Source: Echinicola arenosa (GTDB taxonomy: Bacteria; Bacteroidota; Bacteroidia; Cytophagales; Cyclobacteriaceae). Taken from it: DNA of 64,000 nucleotides. Of the stretch, positions 8,218 to 17,673 are shown piece by piece. Both the position numbers and the translations under genes were made by a program. The stretch lies in assembly GCF_014841125.1 (NCBI RefSeq), contig NZ_JACYTQ010000002.1, positions 682,001 through 746,000 of the forward strand, read 5' to 3'. Position 1 is the stretch's first letter; every line of letters begins with the position of its first letter. The notes below the pieces were generated by a model. That model was not told the origin of the DNA, did no database searches, and saw only the letters and a list, made by a program, of their open reading frames with translations.

Positions 8218-10914
8218 TCAAAGGACCATCACCCAAGCTCCTTCAAAGCCTGAAGCAATTACCTGATCCAAATCCACTAAAGCCATTTGGAGATTATCAT
8301 ATTTAGCAGCATAACAATAATAGAGACCTGTACCTGGATCAAAAAAGAACCCTCCTTTTTCAAGACCCATATCTTTATTCCTCTTAGAAAATACTGTTGC
8401 ATTATCAGCAGAAGAAAATACTCCAGTGATCACATAGGTCCCCTTTAGCTTCTCTTCCATGCCACTATCCTGAAGATAGCTGATCTTCTCCTCCACAATT
8501 TCTTCATTGGAAGCGTTGATGTTTTTCTCATTCAACATCAACTTGATCTCTGTTCTTCTGTTAAGCTGATGTTCGGCTTCAGTACATGGTGTTCCTTGAC
8601 AATCATGCACAGGCCTGGTTTTTCCATACCATGAATAGGATACTCTACCTTCGTCAATACCTCTCGCAACTAAAAACTGGCGAACTACCTCCGCTCTTTT
8701 TTCAGACAGTCCTTCATTATAGGCTTCTGAGCCCCTAATATCTGTATGACCTTCCAAAGCCAACTGGATGCCTTCCCGCTCATTCATCAATAAAAGTAAG
8801 CGCTCCAATTGCTTGATGCCTTCAGGCCTCAAATTGTATTTGTCAAAATCAAAGTAGATGGTTGGCACATTCATCTGAATGCCCAAATTGGGCTGATCAC
8901 AAAGATCCAATAAATCTTCTGGAAGCTCATAATCCCTGTTTTCATCTGCAAAAGCCATCAGTACAAGTTCACTTCTTCTATTTAGCTGATGGGACCTTTC
9001 AGGGCACGGGACTCCATCACCACAATCCACTGCCAACATTTTTTCGCCAAACCATTCCTCATGAACCCGCTCCGTCGCTATCCCCTTGGTCGCCAAATAA
9101 GCAGCAACCGCATCAGCCCTGTCATTACTAAGCTTGTCATTGTATTCATCAGAAGCCCGGGCGTCGGTATGGGAGCGCACCATCAGATCCAAATAATCAT
9201 GCTCATCCATTAGACTGGCCAATTTGTCCAAAATCGGCTGTGCATCAGAGCGGATAGAGGATTTGTCCAAGTCATAATAAACCAAATCTACAAATACCGT
9301 GGTCTTATAAGGGATAGGAACCAAAGTGTATTCTCTCTCCAAGAGCGTTCCTTCCATGCCCTCTGTATTGATATCTTCATCATGCACCGGGAAATAACCC
9401 CTTTTGGAAATCTTAAGCTCATAGTGGCTCTCAGGGCTTATATTGGCTTTCACTTCTCCTGCCGTTTCTCGATCCAGGTCCATAGTCTTAGCAGCGTCCT
9501 TTTCAATAAACTCTGCCACAAAACCATCCGTAATCAAAGCACCATCACAATCTTTCACCCTTCCCAAGAACCTTCTGAACATGTCTTTAATCATATAAAT
9601 GTCATCCAGCCCTTTTCCTCCTGACCTATTGGAAGAAAGGTATTTGGTACCTTCTTCGGACAAAGTCATCGCAAAATCATCCTTGGGGGAATTGTAGGGA
9701 ACTCCCATATTTTTCACATTGCTAAAGGTTCCATTTTGATATTTAGCTGAAAAAATATCCAGCCCCCCCAGTCCAAAGTGCCCATTGGAAGAAAAGTAAA
9801 AATTATTTCCAAACAGGTAAGGGTCTCTTTCATCTCCTTCGGTATTGATATCAGGACCAAGGTTTTTTGGTTCCCCAAAGTTAAACTCCTTATCATATTC
9901 CACCACATAGATGTCAAAGCCCCCATAGCCACCTTCCATATCTGAAGCAAAGTAAAGTTGGTTACTGTTCTCATCCAAAAAAGGATTGATCAATGAATAC
10001 TTCAATGCATCATTTAAGGGAAATGCGCTATAATCCGAAAACTCACCATTTTCCCCTATCTTGCTGTAATAAATCTCTGGGTGATAATCTATAAATTCAT
10101 CTTGCGACTGTCCATAGTCCATTTCTGGATTGACCTTTCTGGTTTTTACTTTTTTGCCATCTACCCTCTTTACTTCTCTGGTAACCGTATAAAAAGCCAC
10201 AGCCTGTTGTTCCAAAAAGAAGGGGTCAGCAAAATGATAACTATCAGGAACAGGTGAAGTCACTGTTGCTACTTCTCCCTCTTTGTTCATTTTGTATACC
10301 GTAAGAAAATCCCTGCCTGTCCATTCATAGGTATCTTCATTGATTTTGTTGCTTACATCAAAACGAATGGCTGCTTTCTTACTGTGCCCGGCATCTCCCC
10401 GATCAGAGGCAAAATACTTATTTCCCTGTCCATCCACTACCATTCCAAAATCCGCTGATGCCGAATTCAATGAATCCAGCCCCACTGCTTCGACAGAGGA
10501 GGGCTTATCATACCAGCTCATCAAAGAATCCAAGTTGATTTTGTCCAATTTCCCTTCACTGGTGATCGTATCCATAGCCAGAACTACCTCATCCATTTTG
10601 CCTAATTGATTGGCTGAAGCAATAAAATTTACAAAATCATTGGTGCTGGCCTCTTCAAATCCAACAGTGGTCTTCCACCACTCATAGGATTGATCATAAT
10701 CATTTAGCTTTTGAAAGCTCATCGCCGCGCGCTGAGCTGCCTTGTACTTTCCCTTTTTCTCAAAAGCCTTGACATAAACTTCTGCAGCTTCTTCATAATT
10801 AAAAAGCTCATATTGTTTGTCAGCATACCGAAACAATGCATTTTGCGCCATGGCATTGTGGTGAATCATGGTCACCACTACCCCGGCAAATAGAAGTCTA
10901 AAAATTGTTTTCAT
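8218..10914 (-). CDS. Tandem-OmpA/WD40-like outer-membrane linker, PorE-like T9SS accessory
   Basis: 898 residues from the ATG at 10914, which is 2 bp after the PorP stop (an in-frame ATG at 10926 would overlap PorP). Order of domains: signal peptide (about 1-24, NAMAQ); TPR-like helices 25-110; a PD40/WD40-like propeller about 160-440 with repeats such as LYFASDMEGGYGGFDIYVV and FYFSSNGHFGLGGLDIF; a carboxypeptidase-regulatory-like sandwich about 445-535; two OmpA peptidoglycan-binding domains (about 535-650 and 670-785), each keeping HTD and the LSxxRA helix; a C-terminal SPOR-like domain of about 75 residues. PorE of T9SS has the same architecture with one OmpA domain. It is the last gene of a three-gene operon with PorP/SprF and a gliding-type surface protein. 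Confidence 0.88.
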   Translation of the reverse strand: MKTIFRLLFAGVVVTMIHHNAMAQNALFRYADKQYELFNYEEAAEVYVKAFEKKGKYKAAQRAAMSFQKLNDYDQSYEWWKTTVGFEEASTNDFVNFIASANQLGKMDEVVLAMDTITSEGKLDKINLDSLMSWYDKPSSVEAVGLDSLNSASADFGMVVDGQGNKYFASDRGDAGHSKKAAIRFDVSNKINEDTYEWTGRDFLTVYKMNKEGEVATVTSPVPDSYHFADPFFLEQQAVAFYTVTREVKRVDGKKVKTRKVNPEMDYGQSQDEFIDYHPEIYYSKIGENGEFSDYSAFPLNDALKYSLINPFLDENSNQLYFASDMEGGYGGFDIYVVEYDKEFNFGEPKNLGPDINTEGDERDPYLFGNNFYFSSNGHFGLGGLDIFSAKYQNGTFSNVKNMGVPYNSPKDDFAMTLSEEGTKYLSSNRSGGKGLDDIYMIKDMFRRFLGRVKDCDGALITDGFVAEFIEKDAAKTMDLDRETAGEVKANISPESHYELKISKRGYFPVHDEDINTEGMEGTLLEREYTLVPIPYKTTVFVDLVYYDLDKSSIRSDAQPILDKLASLMDEHDYLDLMVRSHTDARASDEYNDKLSNDRADAVAAYLATKGIATERVHEEWFGEKMLAVDCGDGVPCPERSHQLNRRSELVLMAFADENRDYELPEDLLDLCDQPNLGIQMNVPTIYFDFDKYNLRPEGIKQLERLLLLMNEREGIQLALEGHTDIRGSEAYNEGLSEKRAEVVRQFLVARGIDEGRVSYSWYGKTRPVHDCQGTPCTEAEHQLNRRTEIKLMLNEKNINASNEEIVEEKISYLQDSGMEEKLKGTYVITGVFSSADNATVFSKRNKDMGLEKGGFFFDPGTGLYYCYAAKYDNLQMALVDLDQVIASGFEGAWVMVL

Positions 10915-10916
10915 AA

Positions 10917-11891
10917 CTAAAACCATCTTGGGTTGTTCATTCTTACATTCTTAGGAGTAATATAGTACCCTACCGATATTTCGTGGGAGTTATTCCTTAA
11001 ATTACTCAAAACATTTGTATTATGATCATAAGCATACCCAATTCTTAAGTTATTGGTGGCAAAAATCTCTACGATAGCTGCAATAGAGTTCCGCTTGCTT
11101 AAGTCCTCCTGTAAGGCTTCATTACCGTTCCCCATATTGGAGCGATACGATCCTCCTACCCATAATGTCTGCATAAAAAGGAACATTCCATTGATATCAT
11201 AATTGGTGGCTGCTCCTTGTTCTTCTTTTATCAATATAGATGGTTTGAACTGAATATTCTCTGATATAGGCAACATGACCCCTGCGGTCAAATAATAATG
11301 GAAGTTATGGTATGCCAAAGCTATGTCCTCTCTCTCCAAAGCTTTTTGACCGACCAAGTTGTAAACACTTACTCCAGCATAAAAACGTTGAGTATTGAAG
11401 AAAATACCAGCATTTAAATTAGGTGTAAACATATTGGTCTTTCCTTCTGGGATATTGTTATCCCCAAAGTCATTTGGGTTCAGTAGGTCACCATCCATGA
11501 CATACTCAGATACACCTGCACTTACACCCAAGCCTAAAAAAGACTCATATCCAGTTTGGATTCTATAGGCATAAGTCAACATTCCTGAGTTTGTTTGTGT
11601 AGGCCCGATCTTATCTGACATGATAGAAGCTCCAAAACCCATCAGCCCTTCATTGGCACTCAAATCTGCCGTAACGGTAAAGGTTGTAGGGGCTCCTGGA
11701 AAATTCACCCACTGACTTCTATAAGTCGATTGAATATAAGGCACTCCTTTGTATCCTGCATAACCAGGATTTACATGCAGCCCATTGAAAATATACTGGC
11801 TGAATTGTGGCAGCTGCTGGGCAAAAGTACCCTGAGTAGTATTAAAGAATACTGTCAGGGAAATTACGAGAATTTTAAAAATATTTTTCAT
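10917..11891 (-). CDS. PorP/SprF family type IX secretion membrane protein
   Basis: 324 residues: signal peptide 1-24 (ending TFAQ), then an outer-membrane barrel with the PorP/SprF hallmark near the mature N-terminus (QLPQFSQYIFNGLHVNPGYAG) and alternating beta strands to the C-terminus. PorP/SprF proteins hold particular T9SS type B cargo at the cell surface; each is usually encoded next to its cargo. Here the upstream gene, 15 bp away, is a 1045-residue protein with a gliding-motility C-terminal domain, so this barrel is the likely dedicated anchor for it. The OmpA-linker gene begins 2 bp after its stop, so the three are translated from one message. Confidence 0.92.
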   Translation of the reverse strand: MKNIFKILVISLTVFFNTTQGTFAQQLPQFSQYIFNGLHVNPGYAGYKGVPYIQSTYRSQWVNFPGAPTTFTVTADLSANEGLMGFGASIMSDKIGPTQTNSGMLTYAYRIQTGYESFLGLGVSAGVSEYVMDGDLLNPNDFGDNNIPEGKTNMFTPNLNAGIFFNTQRFYAGVSVYNLVGQKALEREDIALAYHNFHYYLTAGVMLPISENIQFKPSILIKEEQGAATNYDINGMFLFMQTLWVGGSYRSNMGNGNEALQEDLSKRNSIAAIVEIFATNNLRIGYAYDHNTNVLSNLRNNSHEISVGYYITPKNVRMNNPRWF

Positions 11892-11906
11892 CTCTATATC
11901 AGCTTA

Positions 11907-14900
11907 TTAATTATCGAATTTACTTCCGTTCTTAATCACTTGGATCCACCCTTTGAAGGTATGTACTTCCCCTAGGCTATCTGTCACTGTCAACACATAG
12001 AAGTATGCTCCTGCATTTAGGCCTTTCGCCGCCCAATCTTGTTGGTATCCTTTGGTTTCAAATACATGGTCTCCCCATCTATTGAGAATTACTATTTCAT
12101 TTTGCTCAAATTTACCAAGCCCTTTGATCACAAATTGATCGTTCTTGTTATCCATGTCACCCGGTGTGATTACATTAGGGATAAAGAAGGTTTCTATTCC
12201 ATTCTGATCACTGGCAGTATTGTCTTCGGGGTTCTTGTCCTCCTCTGCTGATCCTACCACCGCTTGATTTATAATCACCCCTGGCTCCATAGCCTTAACC
12301 TTAAGGGTAATGGTTATCTGCCCACCAGCAGGAAAGAAAGGTACTGACCATGTAATTTGTTGACCCTTAGCAGTCATTTCAGCAACTATTTCACTACTAT
12401 TGGCTGTATAGCTCGCGCCTACCATGGCAACGTTGGAAGGAAGATTGTCTGTAATTATTACATCAGTAGCATCGTTCCCTCCGATATTATTTACTACAAT
12501 CTCATAGTTAAATTCATCTCCTTCGTATACTTCAACTCCAAATGAGGTCTTGGTAATGCTCAAGTCCACTTCTTCATTTTCAACAAGGACAGTGGAAGCC
12601 TCTTCTCTGAGTTCGTAATTTCCAGCCTGTAGTGTGACAATATTAGTTGCTTCGCCTTCTGTAGTGGCCATCACTTGAATTTCGAAGAATATGGTTTCTC
12701 CAGCTTCGATTCGATCAATTACCCATGTCAATTCTTCTGTGGCCTCCAAAGTAGTGGAGATAAAAATCATTTGGGCTGGTAATAGATCTTTCAAAATCAC
12801 ATTTTCCACTGCAAACTCACTGTTATTGGTTAAAGTGATGGTGTAAGTAGCCATTTCTCCAAGGTCTAAACTGGCCACGTCAACTGTTTTACTTAAGGAC
12901 ATCGAAATCGGTCTTACCATGATATTGACCTCTGCCGTTCCACAAATCACTTCTGGAAGGCTATTGTCACATACTTGGTAGGTAAATGTGTCTGTACCGC
13001 TAAAGTCAGTATCAGGAACATAAGTGACCGTTCCGTCAGCATTTATGGTCAGGCTGCCATGGGAAGTTTCACTAATGATGGTCAGGCTGTTTGGATCCAA
13101 TGGATGGATGGTTGTCACATCGTTGGCAAGAATGTCAAAAGTGATCTCTTGGTTCATATTTGTAATCACCTGATCATCCATCGGCATTACTTCATTCGCC
13201 TGAATTCTAAATGTTACCAAGGCCTGATCTTTATTACTCGGATTGAGTTTTTCCCTTAGCTCATAGCGCAAAGTATATGCTCTTGACGCAATGTCTGGAG
13301 GTAAAGTCAATATACCTTCTTCATCAACTTGAAGCCCAATGATACCATCTAGGTCAATGAACTCAAAGTCCACATCCTCTGGGTTGATTTCACTGTTATT
13401 AAATAAATCATTTAATAGTATGTTTCCGAAAACCCTACCCGTGGAACTGTTAAAAACGCCAAAATCATCGTCATTTGCTTCAATCGGTGTAAAGGAAGCT
13501 ATAGATTCTTCAGAAGCACTGTCACTTACATCTTCTCCATTTGGATCCTCAGCATTTACATGTGCTGTATTGACTACTTTTCCTTCCTCCAAGTCTGTTT
13601 GTGTCACCTTATGCACGGTAGTGAAAGCAGTGCTGCCTCCTGGCGCAAGACTGGCCAATACGCTTTCAAGCCCAGTCATTGGATCGGTAACTTTTATATT
13701 GCTCAAGGTCACATTTCCTGTATTGGTCACGGTCAAGGTATAAGTGATTTCTTCACCCAAAACACTATAGCTTTCTTTGTCCGCCACTTTTGTAAGCTCT
13801 ACAGCTGAAACACCCTCCTCCAAGGAGATAGTCTCTTCATCAACTGACTTTAATTTGTGGTTTTTCGCGCAGGTAGCATGCCCTGTTGCTATGTTGGTAA
13901 TTTCCCCACCGGCATCAATATCCTCTTGCACTATTTCATAGCTTGCTATAAAATCAATGCTTTTACCTGGCTCTAGACTTGGCACCATTGTCGGCATTAT
14001 TTCACTTATTGCCCCTTTGCCGGGATGATCATCTGTCACATAGACATCCGTAACTGTTGTGTTTCCTGTATTAGTTATTCGATAGGTATAAGTAACAATT
14101 TCTCCTACTTTAAGAGCTTCAGTTTTGTCCGCGGATTTAACCATCTTTATGCCAATGACTTGCTCCACTTTTGTTACGGCATCATCACATTTTTTTTCTG
14201 CCTCATTACTGCTCACAACTGCTTTATTGACCAACTTCCCTCCTCTATCAATATCGGATTGGGTCAAATCATAAGAAGTTTTATAAACCCATGATTCATT
14301 AGTATCCAATTCTCCATCTTGATCTTCATCACCACTCACTAGGCTTAATGGTACATCTCCGTTGGTCATTTCATCCATCACATTTACACCTGTCAAGCTT
14401 ATTTTTCCAGGATTAGTGACTGTAATAACATAATTCAATGTTGTAGGCAATGAAACGGAGGTTTGGTCAACCTCTTTTTTAATTTTAATATTTGCTGGAT
14501 TGTCGGCTAAAATATAATCACCCAAAGATTCCACTTGAATAAAAGGATAATCATTGCAATCATAAGAAGAGGACAAATCAATATCACTAGAATTTGTCCA
14601 TACCATTAATGGCTTGCTCAATTTGAGTTCATGACCACATACCCATGTAAAAGAATAGGGTAAGGTCATGATTTTAGAACCACTATCAGCAGCAGGGACT
14701 TTCCCCAAAAATAAATTCAAGAACTCGACATTGCCTCCATTCTTAAAATCCAAAAAGACTCTCGTATTTTCAGTAGGTAGATTGGATTTAGTCTTATACC
14801 GCACTGATATAAATACGTTGTGCTTTTCGCCTGACAAACAGTCTTTTTCCTCTTGGGTAAAAGGTACCCCTGATTCATTACTAAGGTAAATGTCTTTAAT

Positions 14901-15044
14901 TATGTAATTATCTGATGTACCTTCCAGTCCACACGACCTGAGATCAAGAAGTGTATTTTGATTCTGGGCTTGTGAATCAATTCTTGTCAATAAACCAATT
15001 AGACAGAAAAAGATTAAACCGAAACATGTAGTATATGATTTCAT
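11907..15044 (-). CDS. Large DUF11-repeat surface protein with gliding-motility C-terminal (T9SS type B) domain
   Basis: 1045 residues. Signal peptide about 1-27. An N-terminal region (30-180) is followed by three DUF11-type beta repeats (KIKKEVDQTSVSLPTTLNYV; MVKSADKTEALKVGEIVTY; LTKVADKESYSVLGEEITY), two Ig-like/cadherin-like 'tandem-95' modules (FGNILLNDLF; FDILANDVTTIHPLDPNSL ... TVTYVPDTDFSGTDTF), two more DUF11 repeats, and a C-terminal domain from about 960 (FIPNVITPGDMDNKNDQFVI; ILNRWGDHVFE; YFYVLTVTD), the type B sorting signal of T9SS cargo. It is probably an extracellular adhesin or a filament component. First gene of the operon with PorP/SprF and the OmpA linker. The ligand is unknown; no catalytic motif was seen. 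Confidence 0.9.
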   Translation of the reverse strand: MKSYTTCFGLIFFCLIGLLTRIDSQAQNQNTLLDLRSCGLEGTSDNYIIKDIYLSNESGVPFTQEEKDCLSGEKHNVFISVRYKTKSNLPTENTRVFLDFKNGGNVEFLNLFLGKVPAADSGSKIMTLPYSFTWVCGHELKLSKPLMVWTNSSDIDLSSSYDCNDYPFIQVESLGDYILADNPANIKIKKEVDQTSVSLPTTLNYVITVTNPGKISLTGVNVMDEMTNGDVPLSLVSGDEDQDGELDTNESWVYKTSYDLTQSDIDRGGKLVNKAVVSSNEAEKKCDDAVTKVEQVIGIKMVKSADKTEALKVGEIVTYTYRITNTGNTTVTDVYVTDDHPGKGAISEIMPTMVPSLEPGKSIDFIASYEIVQEDIDAGGEITNIATGHATCAKNHKLKSVDEETISLEEGVSAVELTKVADKESYSVLGEEITYTLTVTNTGNVTLSNIKVTDPMTGLESVLASLAPGGSTAFTTVHKVTQTDLEEGKVVNTAHVNAEDPNGEDVSDSASEESIASFTPIEANDDDFGVFNSSTGRVFGNILLNDLFNNSEINPEDVDFEFIDLDGIIGLQVDEEGILTLPPDIASRAYTLRYELREKLNPSNKDQALVTFRIQANEVMPMDDQVITNMNQEITFDILANDVTTIHPLDPNSLTIISETSHGSLTINADGTVTYVPDTDFSGTDTFTYQVCDNSLPEVICGTAEVNIMVRPISMSLSKTVDVASLDLGEMATYTITLTNNSEFAVENVILKDLLPAQMIFISTTLEATEELTWVIDRIEAGETIFFEIQVMATTEGEATNIVTLQAGNYELREEASTVLVENEEVDLSITKTSFGVEVYEGDEFNYEIVVNNIGGNDATDVIITDNLPSNVAMVGASYTANSSEIVAEMTAKGQQITWSVPFFPAGGQITITLKVKAMEPGVIINQAVVGSAEEDKNPEDNTASDQNGIETFFIPNVITPGDMDNKNDQFVIKGLGKFEQNEIVILNRWGDHVFETKGYQQDWAAKGLNAGAYFYVLTVTDSLGEVHTFKGWIQVIKNGSKFDN

Positions 15045-15557
15045 AACTGTCTTTTTAATTCAGAGAGGATATATGATTATCGACCCCGTTATTGTTCTTT
15101 AGATCAAAAACCCTAATATGATTACACACCGGTTGACTCAAAAAAAATACTTTCTTAGTATTCCCGGCACCTGATGACTGCACCTGCCCACCCTTGTTCA
15201 GCTTTTCGTAGAAAAATTGACTGAAATCAATACTTATCGAATGGATAAAGATGTGTTGGCTTTGGTAAAAATTTCTTTCCATATTCGTGTTTGTTTCTAT
15301 TCAAACCAGCACTCAGAAGCCATTAAAACAACTTTGAAGACTTATTTTTGCTGTTCAAATACATTATTTTGCTATAAAAATACTTTTTTAGTACTTTCCT
15401 ACCAAGAAAAACGTGGTTTATTTTTTTATGAAATACATTTATTAATTTTCCAATTTCATTTTTTAGTATTTAAAATAACAATTAAACAATAACCCCTTTT
15501 AACACCTAACTAACTGATAATAAGCATACTTAACACGAAAGATTAATTTTTCCTATC
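15045..15557. other. Intergenic region, about 510 bp, between divergent genes
   Basis: Upstream of both the T9SS cassette (minus) and the aldehyde dehydrogenase (plus). It has a minus-strand reading frame of 75 codons (15055-15282) ending 10 bp before the surface-protein gene; the product has no signal, membrane segment or recognisable motif, so I do not call it a gene. The rest is AT-rich with T tracts. No clear TAnnTTTG box was identified for the cassette. Confidence 0.4.
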
Positions 15558-15578
15558 TTGATAAAAATCAAAAAAATC

Positions 15579-17018
15579 ATGAAATCTGAATTTTTAACTG
15601 ATAATCAGCGCCTTACGGATATTTTCAATTCGCAAAAGCAAAAAGCTATCCAACTACGGCATTCTTCTTTTACAGAAAGAGCAGAAAGACTCAAGGTACT
15701 GAAAGAGTGGATCAAAGAGAATCATGAAGAAATCGAAAAGGCTTTATACGCCGACCTTAAAAAACCAAGTGCAGAAACAATGGTCACCGAAACAGGATAT
15801 GCTCTGGTCGAAATTAACTTGGCCATTAAGAAGCTGAAAAAATGGATGTCACCTAAAAAGGTAAAAACACCCATTCACATGCTGGGAACCAATTCATATA
15901 TTCGGACAGAACCACTCGGAACAGCCTTGATCATTTCCCCATGGAACTACCCATTTAATCTCTCTATTGGTCCGGTGGTGTCCGCCATTGCGGCTGGATG
16001 TACTATATCATTGAAACCATCTGAATTGACCCCACATACTTCTGCGCTTTTAAGAAGAATGATGACAGAACTGTTTGATGCTGATCTAGTAGCTGTTTTT
16101 GAAGGAGGAAAAGAAACTGCCCAGGCTTTATTGCAGCTTCCATTTGACCATATCTTCTTTACAGGAAGTACTTCCGTGGGAAAAACGGTTATGAATGCCG
16201 CTTCCCGAAATCTCTCAAGTGTCACCTTGGAACTTGGAGGTAAATCACCGGTAATCATAGAAAAGGACTATGATCTCAAAGATGCGGCTAAAAAGATCGC
16301 TATTGGTAAGTTCCTCAACTGTGGTCAAACATGCATTTCACCAGATTACTTATTGATACATGAATCCCAAAAAGAAACATTTCTTAAGGACCTACAAAGT
16401 CAAATCAATAAAATGTACAATCCTAAAAACAAAGGGTTTATAACTAATAAAGATTATGGAAGGATAATCGAACAAAAGCACCTCAACAGACTGCAAAATC
16501 TCCTTGCTGATGCTCAAACGAAGGGAGGTCATATTGAATTTGGTGGTGACATTGTGAAGGAAGAAAACTATATGGCACCTACCATTATCAGTAATATGTC
16601 CGAAAACATGCTCCTAATGCAGGAAGAAATATTCGGCCCCATTTTACCAATACTTACCTATCACAACATTGAAGAGGTAAGCCATTTATTACAATTAAAA
16701 CCCAAACCCCTTGCGCTTTATCTTTTTACCAAAGATGAATTTGTAAAAGATCATTTCCTTAAAAACACCAGCTCAGGCACAGTGGTGATTAACGACTGTT
16801 CCATCCAATACATGCAAAATGAGTTGCCTTTTGGAGGTGTCAATCATAGTGGAATTGGAAAATCCCACGGATATGCTGGTTTTTTGGCTTTTAGCAATCA
16901 AAAATCAGTTGTAGAGCAAAGAAAGGGAAAAACACTTCCGCAACTGCTCTACCCCCCTTATGACCTCAAGACAACCGGTCTGATCAATACCTTCAAAAAG
17001 TGGTTACTCAAAGGCTAA
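15579..17018 (+). CDS. Aldehyde dehydrogenase, class 3-like
   Basis: NAD(P)+-dependent oxidation of aldehydes to carboxylates. 479 residues from the ATG at 15579; a TTG 21 bp upstream is in frame but less likely. Seen: the GTALIISPWNYPFNLSIGP cofactor-site segment, LKPSELTPHTSALL, FTGSTSVGKTV, the catalytic Glu in LELGGKSP (about residue 220) and the nucleophile Cys in NCGQTCISPDY (about 255), a spacing and context of the ALDH3/coniferyl-aldehyde group. The C-terminus (GYAGFLAFSNQKSVV) is also typical. It is probably monocistronic. The substrate is not predictable: fatty and aromatic aldehydes are both used by this class. Its last 15 bp overlap the end of the convergent DUF6702 gene. Confidence 0.92.
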   Translation: MKSEFLTDNQRLTDIFNSQKQKAIQLRHSSFTERAERLKVLKEWIKENHEEIEKALYADLKKPSAETMVTETGYALVEINLAIKKLKKWMSPKKVKTPIHMLGTNSYIRTEPLGTALIISPWNYPFNLSIGPVVSAIAAGCTISLKPSELTPHTSALLRRMMTELFDADLVAVFEGGKETAQALLQLPFDHIFFTGSTSVGKTVMNAASRNLSSVTLELGGKSPVIIEKDYDLKDAAKKIAIGKFLNCGQTCISPDYLLIHESQKETFLKDLQSQINKMYNPKNKGFITNKDYGRIIEQKHLNRLQNLLADAQTKGGHIEFGGDIVKEENYMAPTIISNMSENMLLMQEEIFGPILPILTYHNIEEVSHLLQLKPKPLALYLFTKDEFVKDHFLKNTSSGTVVINDCSIQYMQNELPFGGVNHSGIGKSHGYAGFLAFSNQKSVVEQRKGKTLPQLLYPPYDLKTTGLINTFKKWLLKG

Positions 17019-17495
17019 GGTTCCACTCTCGTGATCCTTATACAGTATCAGCGTTTTAGGGGATTTATCTACGTAAAAATTAACCATATTCCTTTGATCC
17101 GGGAAATAATGGATCAGAATGTCATTTTTGACCATGACAGTATGCGGCCTAGAAACCTTTTTGGCCTCCATATAAAACCAAGCGGCATCTTCTTCTATTT
17201 CATAGCCGATATAGGAAAGCTGAGCGGTATCTCCATTGACCAAGATATGATTCTTATCAATCAGGTATTTCTCCACAAGTTTTTCTAACTTCTGAGGATT
17301 TTCTGGATTCAAAAAATCCACCCTATTGCCTTCTTGTTCACTGAGAACATCTTCAAAATCATCCCAGAAAATCTTCTGTGCGACCTCAAGACTCGCTGAT
17401 TTTTCATTGTAGTTGATATCGGTCACGCTAATGTAAAAAGGGTGGAAAAAAACCATCCATCCTAGTATCGAGATAACTATATAATTATATAACAT
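17004..17495 (-). CDS. DUF6702 family protein
   Basis: 163 residues. A short hydrophobic N-terminus (about 4-18, ISILGWMVFFHPFYISVTDI) looks like a signal peptide; the remainder is predicted beta-rich with conserved-looking HPFYISVTDINYN and a second half with WFYMEAKK and IHYFPDQRNMVNFY. This matches what I know as DUF6702, a Bacteroidota family without assigned function that is often found beside HupE/UreJ and M1-peptidase genes, as here (divergent from both). The fold resembles the extracytoplasmic domain that precedes the membrane part in longer HupE/UreJ_2 proteins, which is an inference. Convergent overlap of 15 bp with the aldehyde dehydrogenase. Confidence 0.75.
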   Translation of the reverse strand: MLYNYIVISILGWMVFFHPFYISVTDINYNEKSASLEVAQKIFWDDFEDVLSEQEGNRVDFLNPENPQKLEKLVEKYLIDKNHILVNGDTAQLSYIGYEIEEDAAWFYMEAKKVSRPHTVMVKNDILIHYFPDQRNMVNFYVDKSPKTLILYKDHESGTLAFE

Positions 17496-17521
17496 TTAGT
17501 TACTGTTTTCTACTTTTTGTC

Positions 17522-17529
17522 CAAATTTA
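17522..17529 (-). promoter_or_regulatory. Probable -7 box of the DUF6702 gene
   Basis: TAAATTTG on the minus strand, a full TAnnTTTG match 27 bp upstream of the DUF6702 start codon. There is no TTG at the right distance for a -33 box. Confidence 0.4.
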
Positions 17530-17673
17530 GCATTAATATTACAACGCTGTTTTTCTAACCCAAATAAAACTAAGCCCAAGCCCTTCTTGATTGACCTATA
17601 GGGTGGTTAGTTTTCACACCGAAACCTGACTTCTCTGGGGATGTATCATGCTAAAGGACAAACGAATGTATTC

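Noticed and set aside
15055-15282. 75-codon minus-strand frame ahead of the surface-protein gene
   Set aside because: No recognisable domain, signal or membrane segment, and no promoter or ribosome site; most likely part of the untranslated leader of the T9SS cassette.
15217-15492. 91-codon plus-strand frame in the same spacer
   Set aside because: Extremely F/Y/I-rich translation caused by AT-rich DNA, overlaps the opposite frame and does not look like a protein.
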